Origin: Persicaria tinctoria
Taxonomy: Eukaryota > Streptophyta > Magnoliopsida > Caryophyllales > Polygonaceae
Assembly (NCBI GenBank): GCA_037127255.1
Contig: JBANSL010000009.1
Span: 30,357,475-30,421,474 of the forward strand
Length of the DNA stretch: 64,000 bases
Direction of reading: 5' to 3'
The notes under the pieces: model-generated
What the model was told of the DNA's origin: nothing
What the model saw: the letters and a program-made list of their open reading frames with translations, nothing else
The model's database searches: none
Part shown: in pieces, positions 23,758 through 35,927 of the stretch
Layout of the letters: the number at the start of each line of letters is the position of its first letter
How positions within the stretch are numbered: position 1 is the first letter of the stretch
Translations under genes and position numbers: made by a program

Positions 23758-25694
23758 TAGGGGTGGCAATCTCACCCGCACCCGACGGGTACCCGCTTGA
23801 TCCGACCCAAAAAAACGGGTGAAAAAACCGATTCAAGGTGGATATTAAACGGGTTAACGGGTGACGGGTCGGGTCGGATTCGGATGGTAGTAATTTCACC
23901 CGTCATCCGACCCGTCACTCGACTCATCACCCGACTTATTTGTAAATATATATATTTATAAATATATATACAAACCTTTTCATCTAACCCTAATCTATCG
24001 GCACTCTTCACTTAGCCGCACAACTCAAGCCTCCCTCTTCTCTTCTGCGTCTTCTCCCTCCGCTCCAGTCGGCTCGAAGCACCAGTGCGCCACGCGACCT
24101 CCAAGCACCAGTACACCGCCGCTGGCATCTCCATCTGACCAACAGCCGCCGCCGACATCTCTACCAACTGCTCCTCCTCGACTCTACTGCTGGCTCCGAT
24201 TCGGTGGGCACATTAAGCAGACACGAATCGGTACCCTTTCTGGCTCTCTCTCTATCTCTTTCTCAGTTTCTCTCTATCTCATTCTCTCTATTTGCTACTT
24301 GTTAATTCTTAGATCCGAAATAGCAATTGTTTGTTAGAATGTTAGATTCGAAATAGCATTGCTTGTTTGTGATTGTGAGAACCGAAATTGCACTTGGACT
24401 CTAGGGATAGGGTGAAATGAGATTATAACAACTCTTGAATATGAGATTCGAAATTATGTTTGATTTTTTGGTTAGGGCTGATTTTTTTATTTAGTTGTTG
24501 AAATTTTAAATCTTTGAATGTAGGATGTCGCCATTCGGCCTCAGGGCTCAACACATTCGGCTCCATTGTCAGCATATTCTTCATAGACAGGATAGGGCGT
24601 AAAAAGCTCTTCTTTATCCGCTTGATTGGTGTTATCTTTTTTTCCCTTGCATTGTTGTCTGGATTCTTCAATGAAGCCACCTCTTATTCATCTCCTGTTA
24701 GCCGAATCGAGACAAACCACTTCAGCAACTACACTTGTCCTGCCTACGCTAATCCAACTGTTGCCTCAGCCTCATGGAGCTGCACCAAGTGCTTGAAAGC
24801 CAGCTGTGGCTTCTGCTCTAATGCCAACAACGACAAGGTTAGAACTTAGAACTTGGAAGTCATAATAACGATGATGATTTGATTCTATTTCTGAGCCTTT
24901 GTTTTGTGGATTGGCAGTTAAATCCCGGGACTTGCTTGATTGTGGACGACGACAAAAAAGCGAAGGAGGGAGGGAGTGGTACACAAGGGCTGAATTTGAA
25001 ATTGCATTTGACTTTTCATTTGATTTCATCTCACTTGATATTTCTCATATACAATTGATATATATTTGTAAGTGTTGACTTATAGTTAATTTTTTGTTCT
25101 TATAGGATGTTCAGTTGAAAATTCTCAAGCATGTGGTACTTGTACGGATGATGAAGATTTGGAAGAGGAAATCGTCAACCATGAAGTTTTTGATGTAAGT
25201 ATAATTTCTTTTTGCTTTTATACTAGACAATCTACATATTTATTATATGTTGAACATATGGCTATTTTATAGGATGCTTGCTTGGAAGGATCTTTCATCG
25301 GCTATTGGTATGCTTTGAAGACAACATGCTTACTTGGAAGGACCTTTTTTGCTTGGACGTTATTTTGTTTCTCATTTCTCAAAGACTATATCTTATGATT
25401 TGTTTTGTTTTCAACACTAGTAGTATGTGTGATTGTTGGAATGATATTATGAAGGCTGTTTTTGGTTGAATAAAGGGCTGATTTTTGTTAAATTGTTAGG
25501 GTTGTTTTTGGCTCAATGAAGGGTTGTTTTTTTGTTAAATAAATGGCTATTTTTTTAGTTTAAAGGGGTTTTTTTTAATTTAACCGATTAGGCTTTTCAC
25601 CCGAATTTTCACCCGATAATCCGGTGGGTGACGGGTGAAACGGGGTGGGTGATGGGTCGGATCGGGTGATGGTTTCTGGGTGGTGGAACGGGAG
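23758..25694 (+). mobile_element. hAT-like element carrying host gene exons (Pack-hAT)
   Basis: The left end TAGGGGTGGCAAT matches the terminus of the hAT element at 7212 and is followed by the same ACCCG-rich subterminal sequence. The right side (about 25590-25690) matches the right subterminal part of that element (CACCCGATAATCCGGTGGGT). It lacks the last ~70 bases, including the terminal repeat. CTTTGCGT before the left end resembles CTTTGCAT at 25695-25702 (7 of 8), which may be chance. The interior holds inositol-transporter exons and other spliced-looking segments. Confidence 0.7.
24524..25003 (+). pseudogene. inositol transporter (INT-like) fragment, two exons
   Basis: The first exon (24524-24837) codes for a major-facilitator segment: SGLNTFGSIVSIFFIDRIGRKK, in which the DRxGRKK loop motif of sugar/inositol transporters is visible, then a membrane helix. 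It continues into the Cys-rich extracellular loop peculiar to plant INT proteins (CTKCLKASCGFC). A GT...AG intron (24838-24917) leads to a second exon with LNPGTCLI. The flanks are hAT-like sequence, so this is a captured genomic fragment with its intron. It lacks most of the ~12-helix protein and cannot transport. Confidence 0.7.
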
Positions 25695-25702
25695 CTTTGC
25701 AT

Positions 25703-26190
25703 ACAAATTTTATGTGGATGTTTGATCTTCCATTATGGGCCCGTTTTTGCTCGTTCTTTTGGTTTCAGGTCGTTGGCTCGTTGGGTTGCAATATCGGGCT
25801 TCCTATATGATCGAGAGGATGATGGATGTGTTCGTGGTCTTCAAAGATCCCTCCTCTAGGTAAGGGAAACGTCGGCGATCCGCACTTCCCCAGGTTCGCC
25901 CTTTCCGATTGTGGGTTACTATTCTCCGCCTTCTCGACGTCGAGATGCCGTGTGAGTCGTCGCACTCTCCCGCGTCCTCGACATTCGTGGCTCGCCCTAG
26001 ATCTCCCTCGACTCCTCTGCCGGCGGATGACTTCTACGGGTTGTTTGGGGTTTTTCTTTCATCTGTATTAATTTGTGTTTTTAGTAGGTTGTATTTTGAC
26101 GGTTAATCCATCTGCCGATTCGTCGGCCTCTCAAGGTTCATACTTGCCTGAGTTCGAATTCTTACCTTGTATAAAAATAAATAAATAAAT
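25703..26190 (+). mobile_element. retroposon-like family B, 3' part
   Basis: GC-rich sequence (25860-26040) ends with the family B tail GGTTAATCCATCTGCCGATT, ...GAGTTCGAATTCTTACC, and an A-rich run (26097-26190). The same tail precedes A-runs at 47231-47320 and, on the minus strand, at 60235-60131. No intact coding frame. Confidence 0.55.
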
Positions 26191-26832
26191 AATGATTGGC
26201 TAGAAAAATAGTTTTTATATTCCATGAAACTCTTTTTTTATTTGAAATATTAAAAAAAAATGCCATTAAGGTTTTTTTTTCTTGGGTTAGGTGTGTCATT
26301 GAGATATACAAACAGTTTGATGATCAATTTGAATCGAATAATCGATTATCATGTGTCATGAGCAGGGGAAGAGCCGGGGGGGTCACGTCCCTCTTTCTCA
26401 TTTGGCGAACTACCTAGATGTATTCTCATCGTTGATAGCTTCGTTTTGATATATATGAAATACCCCAAATTATCTTTGGGTATTTCTTTTTAAGTAAATA
26501 TAATTTTGGAAATAAAAGTTATTTTATTTTGAACTTCGAAATATTTTTTTTTCTTTCGAATTGAATATATATAAAGTTTTATAACTAGTTTAAAGATATT
26601 TCATCTTATGTGCATATATAGTAAACAAATAAGTTTTTAAGTTATATTGTTTTGAGACAAAGTGGTATATTTTCTTCAAAAATAAGGAAGGATTCATAAT
26701 TATGATTTATTATAATTTACGTAAAATATTTAATATAACGTTTTAGAAAAATGGTGTTACGCAAAATAAAATGTATTTCATTAAATGTTTTGTTATTTAA
26801 TTTAGGTAGAATTTTAATAAATAAATTTTCGG

Positions 26833-26863
<31 letters not shown>

Positions 26864-29805
26864 AATTGAAAAAGAGCTTGAACCGGTTTTCTTTTGGTTC
26901 AAGTGAACCGAACCATCAAATAAAGAAAAAAAAAAGAAAATTGTGAACCGGGTTCACCAGACCCATCTTCTTCCTCCCGCCTGCGTCGATTCACTGTAAA
27001 CCAAGGTGAAATCTTGTCTCCTCAAATCTCGCTCAAATCTTAAACCTTTTCATTCTAGAACGTTCCCTATCTGTTTCTAAGGAGATTTATGCGACTGATT
27101 GTGAGATTCGGGATTGAACCGCAACCGAACGAAGTTATCCCCAAATTCGAAGTTCATCCAAATCCGCTCTTTTCGGGACGAATCCCATCAAATTGAAGGT
27201 TGTGATAGCGTTATGAGTAATTATCTAATCGATTTTCGAATTTATTTTAATCCAATCCGTCCCCAAATCCTCCTCCTATAAATACCCATTTCGGGATCAC
27301 TTTCGAAGCACACCACCACCATTCCTCTCCATATCCGAGCTCTCAAACTAGTTCATCGTGTTCTAAACACCTTAATCGACAATCCCCTTCACAAAAGTTT
27401 CACAAAAACATCCCGATTTCAAAACCCCCAATTTCGAACTCACCCCTCGTCGGAGCCGCCTTTGCCGCCCTCGTCCGCCGCTTCCAACCGCTGCCGATGC
27501 CGCCAGGACCACCAGGGAGGAGCGCCTCTTTACCACGAATCCGTAGCCACCGATCGCGTGTCATTCCGAGCACTATCGAAGCCGCTACGATTCGCCGAAG
27601 TGGAGCCGTTGTCGCGCCTGGATTCCTCTGTTGAAAGCAGTGACGGGTTGAAGGTTGAAGAAGGTTAATTGCGTTAAACCTCCCATGTTTTCAGTTTTGT
27701 TAAAATATACCCTTTCCCAGTTTTCTAAAATTCCAGATTCTAACCCGTATTTTTATATGGGCATAAATGCTTTCCAATTCCGTTAAATCGCAGAGAATCG
27801 TCAACCCTTACGCCCCTACGAGGGAATTCGAGTTCAACCAACCAAGTCAAAGCTTGCAACTTCGGATAAGACAAGTGACTTTCTGAGCTTTTTCGCTCAT
27901 TTCGGTGCTTTCGTGTCTTGTTGTTTTCGTTCCTTGAAATGCTTGCCAAATTAATTAAAATAAATTACAATTCATCCGCCTTGTGTGATTTATTTATCCG
28001 TTAGTTTGAATTTGGCAAGTATAATTGGGTAATGTTATTATTCGACGTATATATAAAATAATAACATAGATACCCACCTTTTTATTAAAGCATGATTTAT
28101 TTTGTTCTTTCATGCTAATTGGTTAAGAAAGGGATATGTTTCTTTTATGTATCCATTCTATTAATTTCGTTGTGATCAATGTTGTAAATAAGAAGTAATA
28201 ATGCGAGGATTGTCTGTGGTGAGTGAAACTCAATTGTAACCAATTCAACCAAATAAAACATCAATCATCGAAAGGTAAAGTGAATCATAAAGTGGAAAAT
28301 GTAAAGTAATGTGAAGAATTGTAAAGTAAAGTAATCAATCAATCAGTGAGTGGAAAATGTGAAGTAATGTGAAGAATTGTAAAGTAAAGTAATCAATCAA
28401 TCAGTGAAAACAGTGTGAAGTGGTAAAGTAAAGTGTAGGTCGGGGTCGTTACTCCTCGGTCTTAAGGTTTCATGAAACTACACTTCCATGCGAGGTGTTA
28501 CACAACCATTGGTTGTAGGTCGCTATCCACTATAGACAGAGTGGGACCGGTAGTAGTTGATGAAAAGATAAAAGATGTAAAATGCATATCATGTGAGTAA
28601 GTGAGTGAAGAATAATGTACAAGTAACAAACATGGTTTGAAGTTTGAACTAGGTATTGGGGGACACAAGATCAACCCTTAATCGACTGTCTCAGCCCGCG
28701 GTTTAAAACTCTCCGGAAGAGTCCTGCCCTCTGGGTCGATTTTCGGCGACATCGAGTACCTTTTGAACCAATACTTAGTTAGACAGTATAATAAACAATA
28801 TATTAATAATGTGATGGGTAGTAATCATAATTTGTTTCAAGCTATGTCATATTCCATCCGTAATCGGGATATGATTCCTAGTGCATCTTTTCTTACTCAA
28901 CCCTTTTGGGTTATCCGTGTCATAGGAGGGTCGGGTCACAAATAAGCCAATTCACTGCAAATATTCAAATATATTAATAATGTGATGGGTAGTAATCATA
29001 ATTTGTTTCAAGCTATGTCATATTCCATCCGTAATCGGGATATGATTCCTAGTACATCTTTTCTTACTCAACCCTTTTGGGTTATCCGTGTCATAGGAGG
29101 GTCGGGTCACAAATAAGCCAATTCACTGCAAATATTCAAGTCTCATTTGGATTTAATTCTTACCGTTTCATGGTCACTTGAATCCAAAGGTGTCCCAGTT
29201 TTCGAGTCGTCATTTGCTAGTTCTTGCGAACTAACCGTCCTTTATTTGGATGGCTGGTGTCCTTAATTTCGGATGCCAGACCAGTTTTCGCAGGTTTAGG
29301 TCGAGTCTCAGAAGAGAAGAAAAGAGAAGTTGAGAAGATATTAAAGTTACTTTTAACATTGTATTGAAATTTTAAAATTCCTAGATATGTTGTATAAGAG
29401 TTTTATTGTTTTAATTTTATTTAAAAATCTTCCGCTGTATCGTTCTCAATTTGTAATTAAATCCTCAATTTTCGAGGAGAGTTTAATAAAAAAATTATTT
29501 TTATATTTCAAGTCTTCCGCTATTTAATTGTATTTTATTTATGTATTTAATATTATCATCTTGTTTATGGGAGCATGGTTGCATGTCCCTATAAGCCTAA
29601 GGTGGTTACAAAGACATTAAAGTTCGAGTAATCACTGGCGCTGTGGCATTCCATCGGGTTATAAAAGGGGGTGTTACAATATAACACACCTTAATCCGAC
29701 ATATGAGTAAAAAATTATGAATATTATATAAATTAAAGGTACATTAATCACTTTAATTTTGTTTCAATGGAGTATAATGCTTCTATATTTTACTTAAATT
29801 AACAA
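26191..29805. other. long non-coding stretch, possible solo-LTR remnant
   Basis: No gene supported. CTATAAATACCC at 27276-27287, followed by CT-rich sequence, looks like an LTR or gene promoter. The phrase GGGTTATAAAAGGGGGTGTTACA (29658-29680) looks like the right end of a gypsy LTR, but I found no matching TGTAACA start. The short frame at 27462-27668 is not convincing. Contains a TA microsatellite (26835-26860) and tandem duplications near 28280-28410 and 28797-29138. Confidence 0.45.
28797..29138. repeat. 171-bp tandem duplication
   Basis: Two copies at offset 171 (28797-28967 and 28968-29138), starting AATATATTAATAATGTGATG and ending CTGCAAATATTCA. I see one substitution (GTGCATC versus GTACATC), so the duplication is recent. 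Confidence 0.9.
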
Positions 29806-30262
29806 TCAAACAACAACAACAACCTAGTTGATCCCGCCATACAGCGGGGTCTGGGGGGTACGCACTCATACCCCGAACGGATCGAGAGTGTGTTTCCGAT
29901 AAACCCAGAACGATAGGGCAATAACCACATAGTAATAGGACTCAAAGAAGGAAGTAGAGACAACAAGGAATAGGAAAGGGAAGGCGAAGGGAGGAAGCAT
30001 GATAGTAAACAATGGCACGAGAACACGGCTAAAATCAAAACCATAACAAATGACACTAAACATCAGCAGCTCGAATACTCTTCCTCCAGTGGTCTCTGTT
30101 CGAAGTCATATCCTCCGATAGGTTCAGCAGAATAAGATCATGTCTAATAACCTCCAGCCAGCTCTTCTTAGGTCTACCTCTTCCCCTACGGATTTCTCCC
30201 AAAGTCAGGATTTCACACCTACGAACCGGAGCCGACTCAGGTCTTCGAAATGAGAGGTTATA
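29806..30262 (-). mobile_element. 3' end of a second RTE-clade LINE
   Basis: On the minus strand this codes for the RTE end motif RGRGRPKKSWLEVIRHDL, then LLNLSEDMTSNRDHWRKSI and a stop (about 30210-30070). It is followed by the AGACCCCGCTG-type 3' untranslated region and a (TTG)n tail (plus-strand CAACAACAACAAC at 29812-29822). This layout is typical of the RTE LINEs widespread in asterids and is a different lineage from the one at 13893-15828. It is strongly 5'-truncated. Confidence 0.75.
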
Positions 30263-31269
30263 CTAATCATTTCGCCAATTAAATAAGAAGTTACACAATT
30301 TAAAAAAAATCATATCTGGTTATACATTATTATATGTTATGAGTGTAGCAAGTTATATATACTAACTAGGGTTTTATTCGAGCTAAACAAGTCTAGTATT
30401 GTTTGATTATATTTAGCTCATTTAAAAACAAGTCAAGCTCGAGTTAAACCTATATTTCAACTTGAACTCATACTCAACTTGTTTAGTAAATGAACGAGTT
30501 TGAGCTGATTTTTTTCCCAAGTATCTTGCAATTTTACTTGCTCATGACATAGTAACTTAATTTTTTTTGTAAATTTCACAAAATTCGTGCTATTTGAGTT
30601 TCGACCGAGCCGACCCAAGCTTTGAATCAAGCATAAAAATGTGCGCATAATCAACTCATTTTGTAAATGATGCTCAAGCTGAGCTTTTATTGAGCAAAAC
30701 TCAAGCCACACTCTAGCTACTTGGCTCATATAACAACCATAATCTTAACTTAATGTCTATTACATTGCGTATCCTATATTTATTTAGTTAATTTTTTTCC
30801 AAATATTCCATTTATATATTTATATTTCTTTTTTTTAGGCGCAAAAAATGATAGTATTTTATCATAAACCGATGGCATTTTAGCTTAAAATAACATCATT
30901 TATTATCATATTATATATAATTCTTTATGTCAATTTAATCCAAAACTATATCGTACATGTATTATTGTACCCCCTCCGAAATTTTTCTGGCTCCGCCACC
31001 GATCACGAGTTCTGTTTATCAAGCCCTGGATGAGTAAATGGAAAGATTGAGGGTTGAGAGTTGAATTTAGGGTAAATATGAACTATAAATGATACCAAAA
31101 AAAGTACAGAACTAATGTGACCTTGGCTTTCATGAATTAGAACTACAAGGAACATTCAACTACAACTCAGAGATCTCCCAGGACTCCGAATTCGTGTACA
31201 TTACCTGATTACCGGATGACACCCAAAAAAAAAATTTGCCATACCAAGGAGTAATACGGCGTTTTAGTG
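30263..31269. other. AT-rich non-coding stretch with transposon-end motifs
   Basis: No gene. 30370-30725 has dispersed GAGCT/CTCGAG-type motifs in both orientations, like a non-autonomous hAT element. 30970-31003 reads CCCCCTCCGAAATTTTTCTG, then GCTCCGCCAC, which is the end of a Tip100-type hAT element; I did not find its partner end. Confidence 0.4.
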
Positions 31270-33516
31270 TTACCGAGCATCTATTGCCACTAGCACTAAG
31301 AAAACTGCGAGGAGTGGTGTAAAAATCTGTGTGTTCGTGTGCAAGGTGGAGCTGCTCGTGTCTAGAATAGCTCCTGTGTCCACCCCAGATGCAGTTGAAG
31401 AGACCGTGCCATTCACAACATTTGTTGAGCTGCAATGCGCATACAAAACCATTTTCGCGTTAGATAGCTACCAGTTAAGCATGGCAGATTCAACAAGAGA
31501 CTGATTGATCAACAACTTAAGTGATTTAACAATTTAGACAATTTAAACAACAAAAATAACTGGTACAATAATAACACCAGGGACTGATTGATCAGTTCAA
31601 ATCCTCCAAACTATAGATGCACGCGCTACCAAAGGTCACACATTTAAGAACTCGTAAGCTCAGAAAGTTCAGTGACTCGCTAGCTAATTGAGATGGCTTC
31701 TAGTAATCTTCACTGCAATACCACCAGCTAAAAAGAACAAATCAAGCCGATCAGGCATGACCGAGACAGTTCATGGTTGTAAAGGATGTAGTCTGCAAGT
31801 TTTTTGAACTCACCATTTAGAGCAGCATAGAGCTTTGTAGCTCTCTAACCTAAATAGGCTTGTAGCTCTCTAACCTAAATAGGCTTTGTATCCTCTCTAA
31901 CTAAAAAAATTACTATTTAATTACTATTCATGAATGGCTATGCTCCAAGCGATCCTAGAAGTTGAATCTCAGGGAAAATAACACCTCAAAAGCTTCACAG
32001 CAAATAAAACTTCCTTGCTATTGTATCCGCTTCTGCTATTGACCTACGGGATCTCAAGTCAAGTCATACCCTACCGAGCAAGCATTCATATCCTAAACCA
32101 AGTTAAATTGCTAAATGTGAATGTGTGATGAATGCCAGAGTGAAATGATATCCTAATACCACGCAATGTTAATCACTCCACCTACACAATGGAGCTGCAC
32201 GGAGTTGCCAGTTCCATCTCAGTATCAAAAGGTTAGCTACTCAGCTTAATCTTTCTACCTGAACTCCGCAAGTCTCATCTCTTATGTCAATTACCAACCG
32301 AACCAAAATCACATTCAAGAAATGAGTTCACCCAGATGACACTAGTGAATCAGGAACAACAACTCAGTATTTCCTGCTTATTGCGGGGTCTAGGGTTGAA
32401 ATGTAAGCACACATTCCCTTCTGAAAGACCCAAAAGGAGTGAAGCCGAGGCACTAAAACAAGGGGAAGACACTAGTGAATCGGGAAAAAAGCTAAATTCC
32501 CCATGAAAGGTGAGAAGTGAGAGGAGTAAGCATAAACCGAATCCATCATCAAGCGGAAATTCGCAGAAAAAAAATCCTCAAAACAACTTCCTCGACATAA
32601 AACTACCTGTCTCAAATTTTACTAGTAAGCCTTAGGTTTTGTTTGGAGCGAGAAGTTTATACAAGCTCTAGCACGGCTCCTTGTCAGCACAAATAAGCTC
32701 CTCAAAGGCAATCTGCTGGGGTTTTAGTTTCCAACACAATCAAGTAATCAACACATCCGGCCAAATCATCTCTAAATGTTAAACTCTCAAAGTGTGCATT
32801 TTCAGCTTTCAGTTCCATTTTTAACAATTCCATAATACATTCAAAAGCAGGTCTGATATTCGCTAACCAAAACTGTTGAACATGTGATTTCTCTAATAAT
32901 TTCTTGTTTCAAAGACTGTTCTGTGAAAAATGAACTATTTAACTGGTCCTATGCAGTTCACCTCACGCCAAAATCACAGAAACATAAACCAGAAACGCCC
33001 AAAACCCCCAAATTAATTTACCTTGAAGAGAACTTGCAGCCATCATGACCTAGAAAAATAAAATAAAATCAAACCAAATCATAAACAATTGAGCAAAATA
33101 AGCAACAAAGGAATCAAATCGAGAACAAACGGGCATGAAATTGACCACTTACTGGGATCCAGGGAGGTGAGGGCAGCTGTATTACTGAAGTTACAAGAAT
33201 CATCGGTCATCCCATTCTTGATGCAGTAGGTATTGAAAGCATAAGAGGCCATACCCAGCAGGTCATTCGAGTCATAGCAGGATCCGCCTTGCTGAATCGG
33301 GCCGCAATCGGCTCCGCCGGGCCCACAGGCCCAGTTAATGGCCTGCTCGAGGGCGGTGTCTTCGGCGTTGTTCTTGGCAACGCACCACAGCGGCTGCACG
33401 GCGCCGCTGGAGGACTGGGCCTTGATGGGTCGCTGGAGAGATGGGTCGGCGGAGGAGTGAGGGGGGTTTGAGAGGATAAGGAAGAAGAGGAGGTAGAAGG
33501 AGTGGATGGTCGCCAT
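31270..33516 (-). CDS. X8 (CBM43) GPI-anchored protein, PDCB-like
   Basis: Likely a cell-wall/plasma-membrane protein that binds callose through an X8 domain, as plasmodesmata callose-binding proteins do. Exons: 33516-33153, 33049-33022, 31429-31270, all with GT-AG borders and consistent phase, giving 183 residues. Residues 1-23 form a signal peptide (hydrophobic YLLFFLIL). The X8 domain covers about 42-130, with WCVAK at 44-48 and Cys 45, 64, 71, 80, 98, 108 and 126; the last lies in DPSHDGCKF, built across the first splice joint. A Ser/Thr/Gly linker follows, then a C-terminal hydrophobic tail (FTPLLAVFLVLVAI) typical of a GPI-attachment signal. The 28-nt middle exon and 1.6-kb second intron are notable. 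No lesions seen. Exact subgroup is not certain. Confidence 0.9.
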
Positions 33517-33793
33517 TGGAAGGTGAAATCAGAGCGAGAGACGGTGAAAGAAGCTGAAGAGGTGTTTGATAAATTTGGGGGTTTGGGAGCGGAGGAGAAA
33601 TGTGACCGTTGGAGATTTGGGGGAGACGAATTGGCAGAGGGAGAAGGAGCGGCAGAGGCAAATGGAAAGGCAATGGGAAACCAACAAATCCTATTTCTTG
33701 TTTTTGTTGACTGATTTTTCATTGCTAGGTAAGAAAAAATTTATGGTTTCCCTCGTTAAAGTTTGATTAGGTCACATTGTCCGTACATTGTCA
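33517..33793 (-). other. leader and upstream region of the X8 gene
   Basis: Minus-strand CT-rich sequence upstream of the ATG at 33516 probably forms the 5' leader. No clear TATA box. Open frames here on either strand are shadows. Confidence 0.4.
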
Positions 33794-33912
33794 AGCCTTA
33801 CTAGCTTAACTGGTAAGGATGACATGTAGTGACCAATAGGTCACGAGTTCGAATCCCCCTTCCCCCAATATTGTAATGGCCTAAGTGCCTACCTTTAAAA
33901 AAAAAAAAAGTA
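33794..33912 (+). mobile_element. tRNA-derived SINE, ~118 bp
   Basis: A pol III A box (TAGCTTAACTGG, about 33803-33814) and B box (GAGTTCGAATCCC, 33844-33856) have tRNA-like spacing. A short body ends CCTACCTTT and a 13-base A-run. It lies just upstream of the X8 gene in the opposite orientation. No clear target duplication. Confidence 0.8.
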
Positions 33913-34055
33913 AGTCCAACACTTTGGTAAAAAATCTCTAAAATCGAGATTAAAATATTAAAATCTCTATAAAAAAATTTCACTCCAACTCTAACAGTTT
34001 CTCTATTTGACAAATTTTTACATTTATTAAAGATTATAATAGATAAACGTTTCGG

Positions 34056-34118
34056 CTATATACACCGCAAATCTCTACGTCCTTAAAGACGTGCTTGCAC
34101 GTCCTTAAGGACGTGCAA
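34056..34118. repeat. left inverted repeat with 24-bp palindrome
   Basis: The outer 18 bp are followed by a degenerate copy (TACGTCCTTAAAGACGTGC, 34077-34095) and a perfect 24-bp palindrome at 34095-34118 centred on CCTTAAGG. A telomere-like TAGGGTTTA follows at 34119-34128. Confidence 0.9.
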
Positions 34119-34261
34119 TAGGGTTTACAGCCACCCAAGCCCGGATGTGCAAGCACGTCTTTATTTTTTTTTAAAAACGTGCTTGCAAGCCCGTCTACTA
34201 ATAGCGAAGAGGACGTGCCTCTTCGTCTTCATTCGTCTTCGCTTCGCTTCGCCAGAGAGAA

Positions 34262-34302
<41 letters not shown>

Positions 34303-34365
34303 GCCGGAGTGAGAGAGAGAGAGGTCGCCGGAGAGAGAGAAAGAGAAAGAGATCGAGACAGAGAG

Positions 34366-34676
34366 ATGGAGCCGGAGAGAGATGAGGTGGTGGAGATGGC
34401 GGTGTTGGTGGCTGAGGAGGGTGGTGGTGGGGGTGGAGCACTGGGGGAGGGAGGGGGTGGCAGCGCAACAGGTGGCCGGGGGTGGTGGTGGGGCGGCGCC
34501 CATGGAGGTTGAGGAGGGTGGTGGTGGAGCCGCAGAGGCGGTGGCCGGGGGTGATTGTGGTGGTGGTGGTGGTGGTGGTGGTGGTGGTGATGGCGGCGGA
34601 GTGGCGGAGGCGGACCTATTACCGTCGCGGAAGCGGCGGACTATGGAGGTTTCGCCGGTCCCGACCCCACCGGTAT
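34366..34676 (+). CDS. glycine-rich ORF, possible first exon of the MULE gene
   Basis: An ATG at 34366 (MEPERDEVVEMAV) opens a Gly-rich frame encoded by GGT/GGA repeats, preceded by a (GA)n tract (34266-34300). Near 34672 a candidate splice donor (CACCG/GTATGT) could join it to a downstream exon. It is low-complexity and not similar to anything I recognise, so coding status is doubtful. Another frame of the same repeats is also open. Confidence 0.3.
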
Positions 34677-35301
34677 GTTCTTTGATTTATTTATTTTGTT
34701 TGATTTGTATTTATAGTTTTATAATATAGTTTAGAGTTTAATATATAATATAATTTGATAGATTATAATTAGTTTAGTAAATAGTTTGATAGATACTATA
34801 TAATTTGATAGATTATATAGTTTTAGTATATAGTTTGAAAGATACTATATAATTTATATATTTTGATAGTTTTCATGGAAAAACAATAAAAACGATTAAT
34901 ATATATTACAAGATATTAAAACATATTAAAATACATTAAAAGACATTAAAATAAATTAAAATTAAAATATTAAAATATATTAAACTACATAGAAATAAAT
35001 TCTAATTGAAAGACAATAAAAACATTAAAATATAATAAAATACATATGAATAAATTTAAATAGATAGAAAATAAAAACATTAAAATATAATAAATTATAA
35101 TAAAATACATAAAAAATTAAATTTAAAGTAAATAAAAATATTAAAATATATTAAAAGACCTTAACAGATATTAAAATACATTAAAATATAGTAAAAAATA
35201 TTATAACATATTAAAATACATAAAAATAGTTAACTGGATAAAATAAAAAACCTTAAAAGTAACAGGTTCTCAACATTTCATAATAACAGGTAGGGAGGCT
35301 C
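34677..35301. other. AT-rich repeat-like spacer
   Basis: Degenerate repeats of ATATTAAAATACATTAAA and AATTTGATAGATTATATAG; no gene. Confidence 0.6.
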
Positions 35302-35814
35302 ATGAGGGGGGACGGTACCCTCCGGCCTGTTAAGTTCGCCGACCGGGCATCGGTCAGCCAGATTCCAGAGGAGACGGTATCTGACATTCCGACAGCCACA
35401 TTCGACGATCTGCTTGCGTCTGCAGAGCGGTACCAGCAGTCGATGGGGACGCCCCCGGCCGACAAGCACGACAGCTTCTGGAAGGGTCTGCCAGGTTGGG
35501 ATCCTTCTGGTGATGCGATGATGGGGTTGCAGCCTTCTTTAGAGCCCGTTGATATTTTGAGTAGCTGCATTACCGACATAGTCGCTGGGCGACGGGCCGA
35601 CATGGGTAGACCGCCTACTCGTGTTCCACCCACCATCCCGGAGGCATCTACTTCAGCCGTTTTGGAGACTTCTACTTCAGCTGTGCCAGAGGCTTCTACT
35701 TCAGCCGTCCCAGAGGCTTCTACATCCGGCACCCACGAGGTCGAGCCTTCGATCTCCTTGGCCTCTGCAGATGATGTGATACCTGACGTCGTTGAGGAGG
35801 CTGACGACGGTTAG
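35302..35814 (+). CDS. 170-residue ORF upstream of PMD, Ser/Thr/Ala repeats
   Basis: Starts MRGDGTLRPVKFADRAS. The C-terminal half has four copies of a ten-residue repeat of the form PEASTSAVxE (residues about 113-145), then an acidic end (VVEEADDG). No known domain. It is GC-rich like the PMD exons that follow and is probably the N-terminal region of the same PMD protein, separated from it by a TAG near 35813 and a frame change. I cannot exclude a separate small gene. Confidence 0.5.
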   Translation: MRGDGTLRPVKFADRASVSQIPEETVSDIPTATFDDLLASAERYQQSMGTPPADKHDSFWKGLPGWDPSGDAMMGLQPSLEPVDILSSCITDIVAGRRADMGRPPTRVPPTIPEASTSAVLETSTSAVPEASTSAVPEASTSGTHEVEPSISLASADDVIPDVVEEADDG

Positions 35815-35927
35815 GAGGGGCAGGCTGAGGGCCAGGGGGGCCACAGGTAGAGCCCGAGCCCATCCCTGCGCAGGCTGCCGCACCGGCTGTGTAGATCGGC
35901 CCTTTCTTACCGCCGGGAGCGCTGCTT

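Noticed and set aside
27462..27668. 68-residue ORF after a TATA-like motif
   Set aside because: Short, no domain, in a region that resembles an LTR; not supported.
33794..33912. Functional tRNA gene
   Set aside because: A and B boxes are present, but no cloverleaf can be completed and the sequence ends in an A-run, so it is a SINE.
34198..34503. Pro/Leu/Ser-rich minus-strand frames
   Set aside because: Mirror image of the GA and GGT repeats at the start of the MULE.
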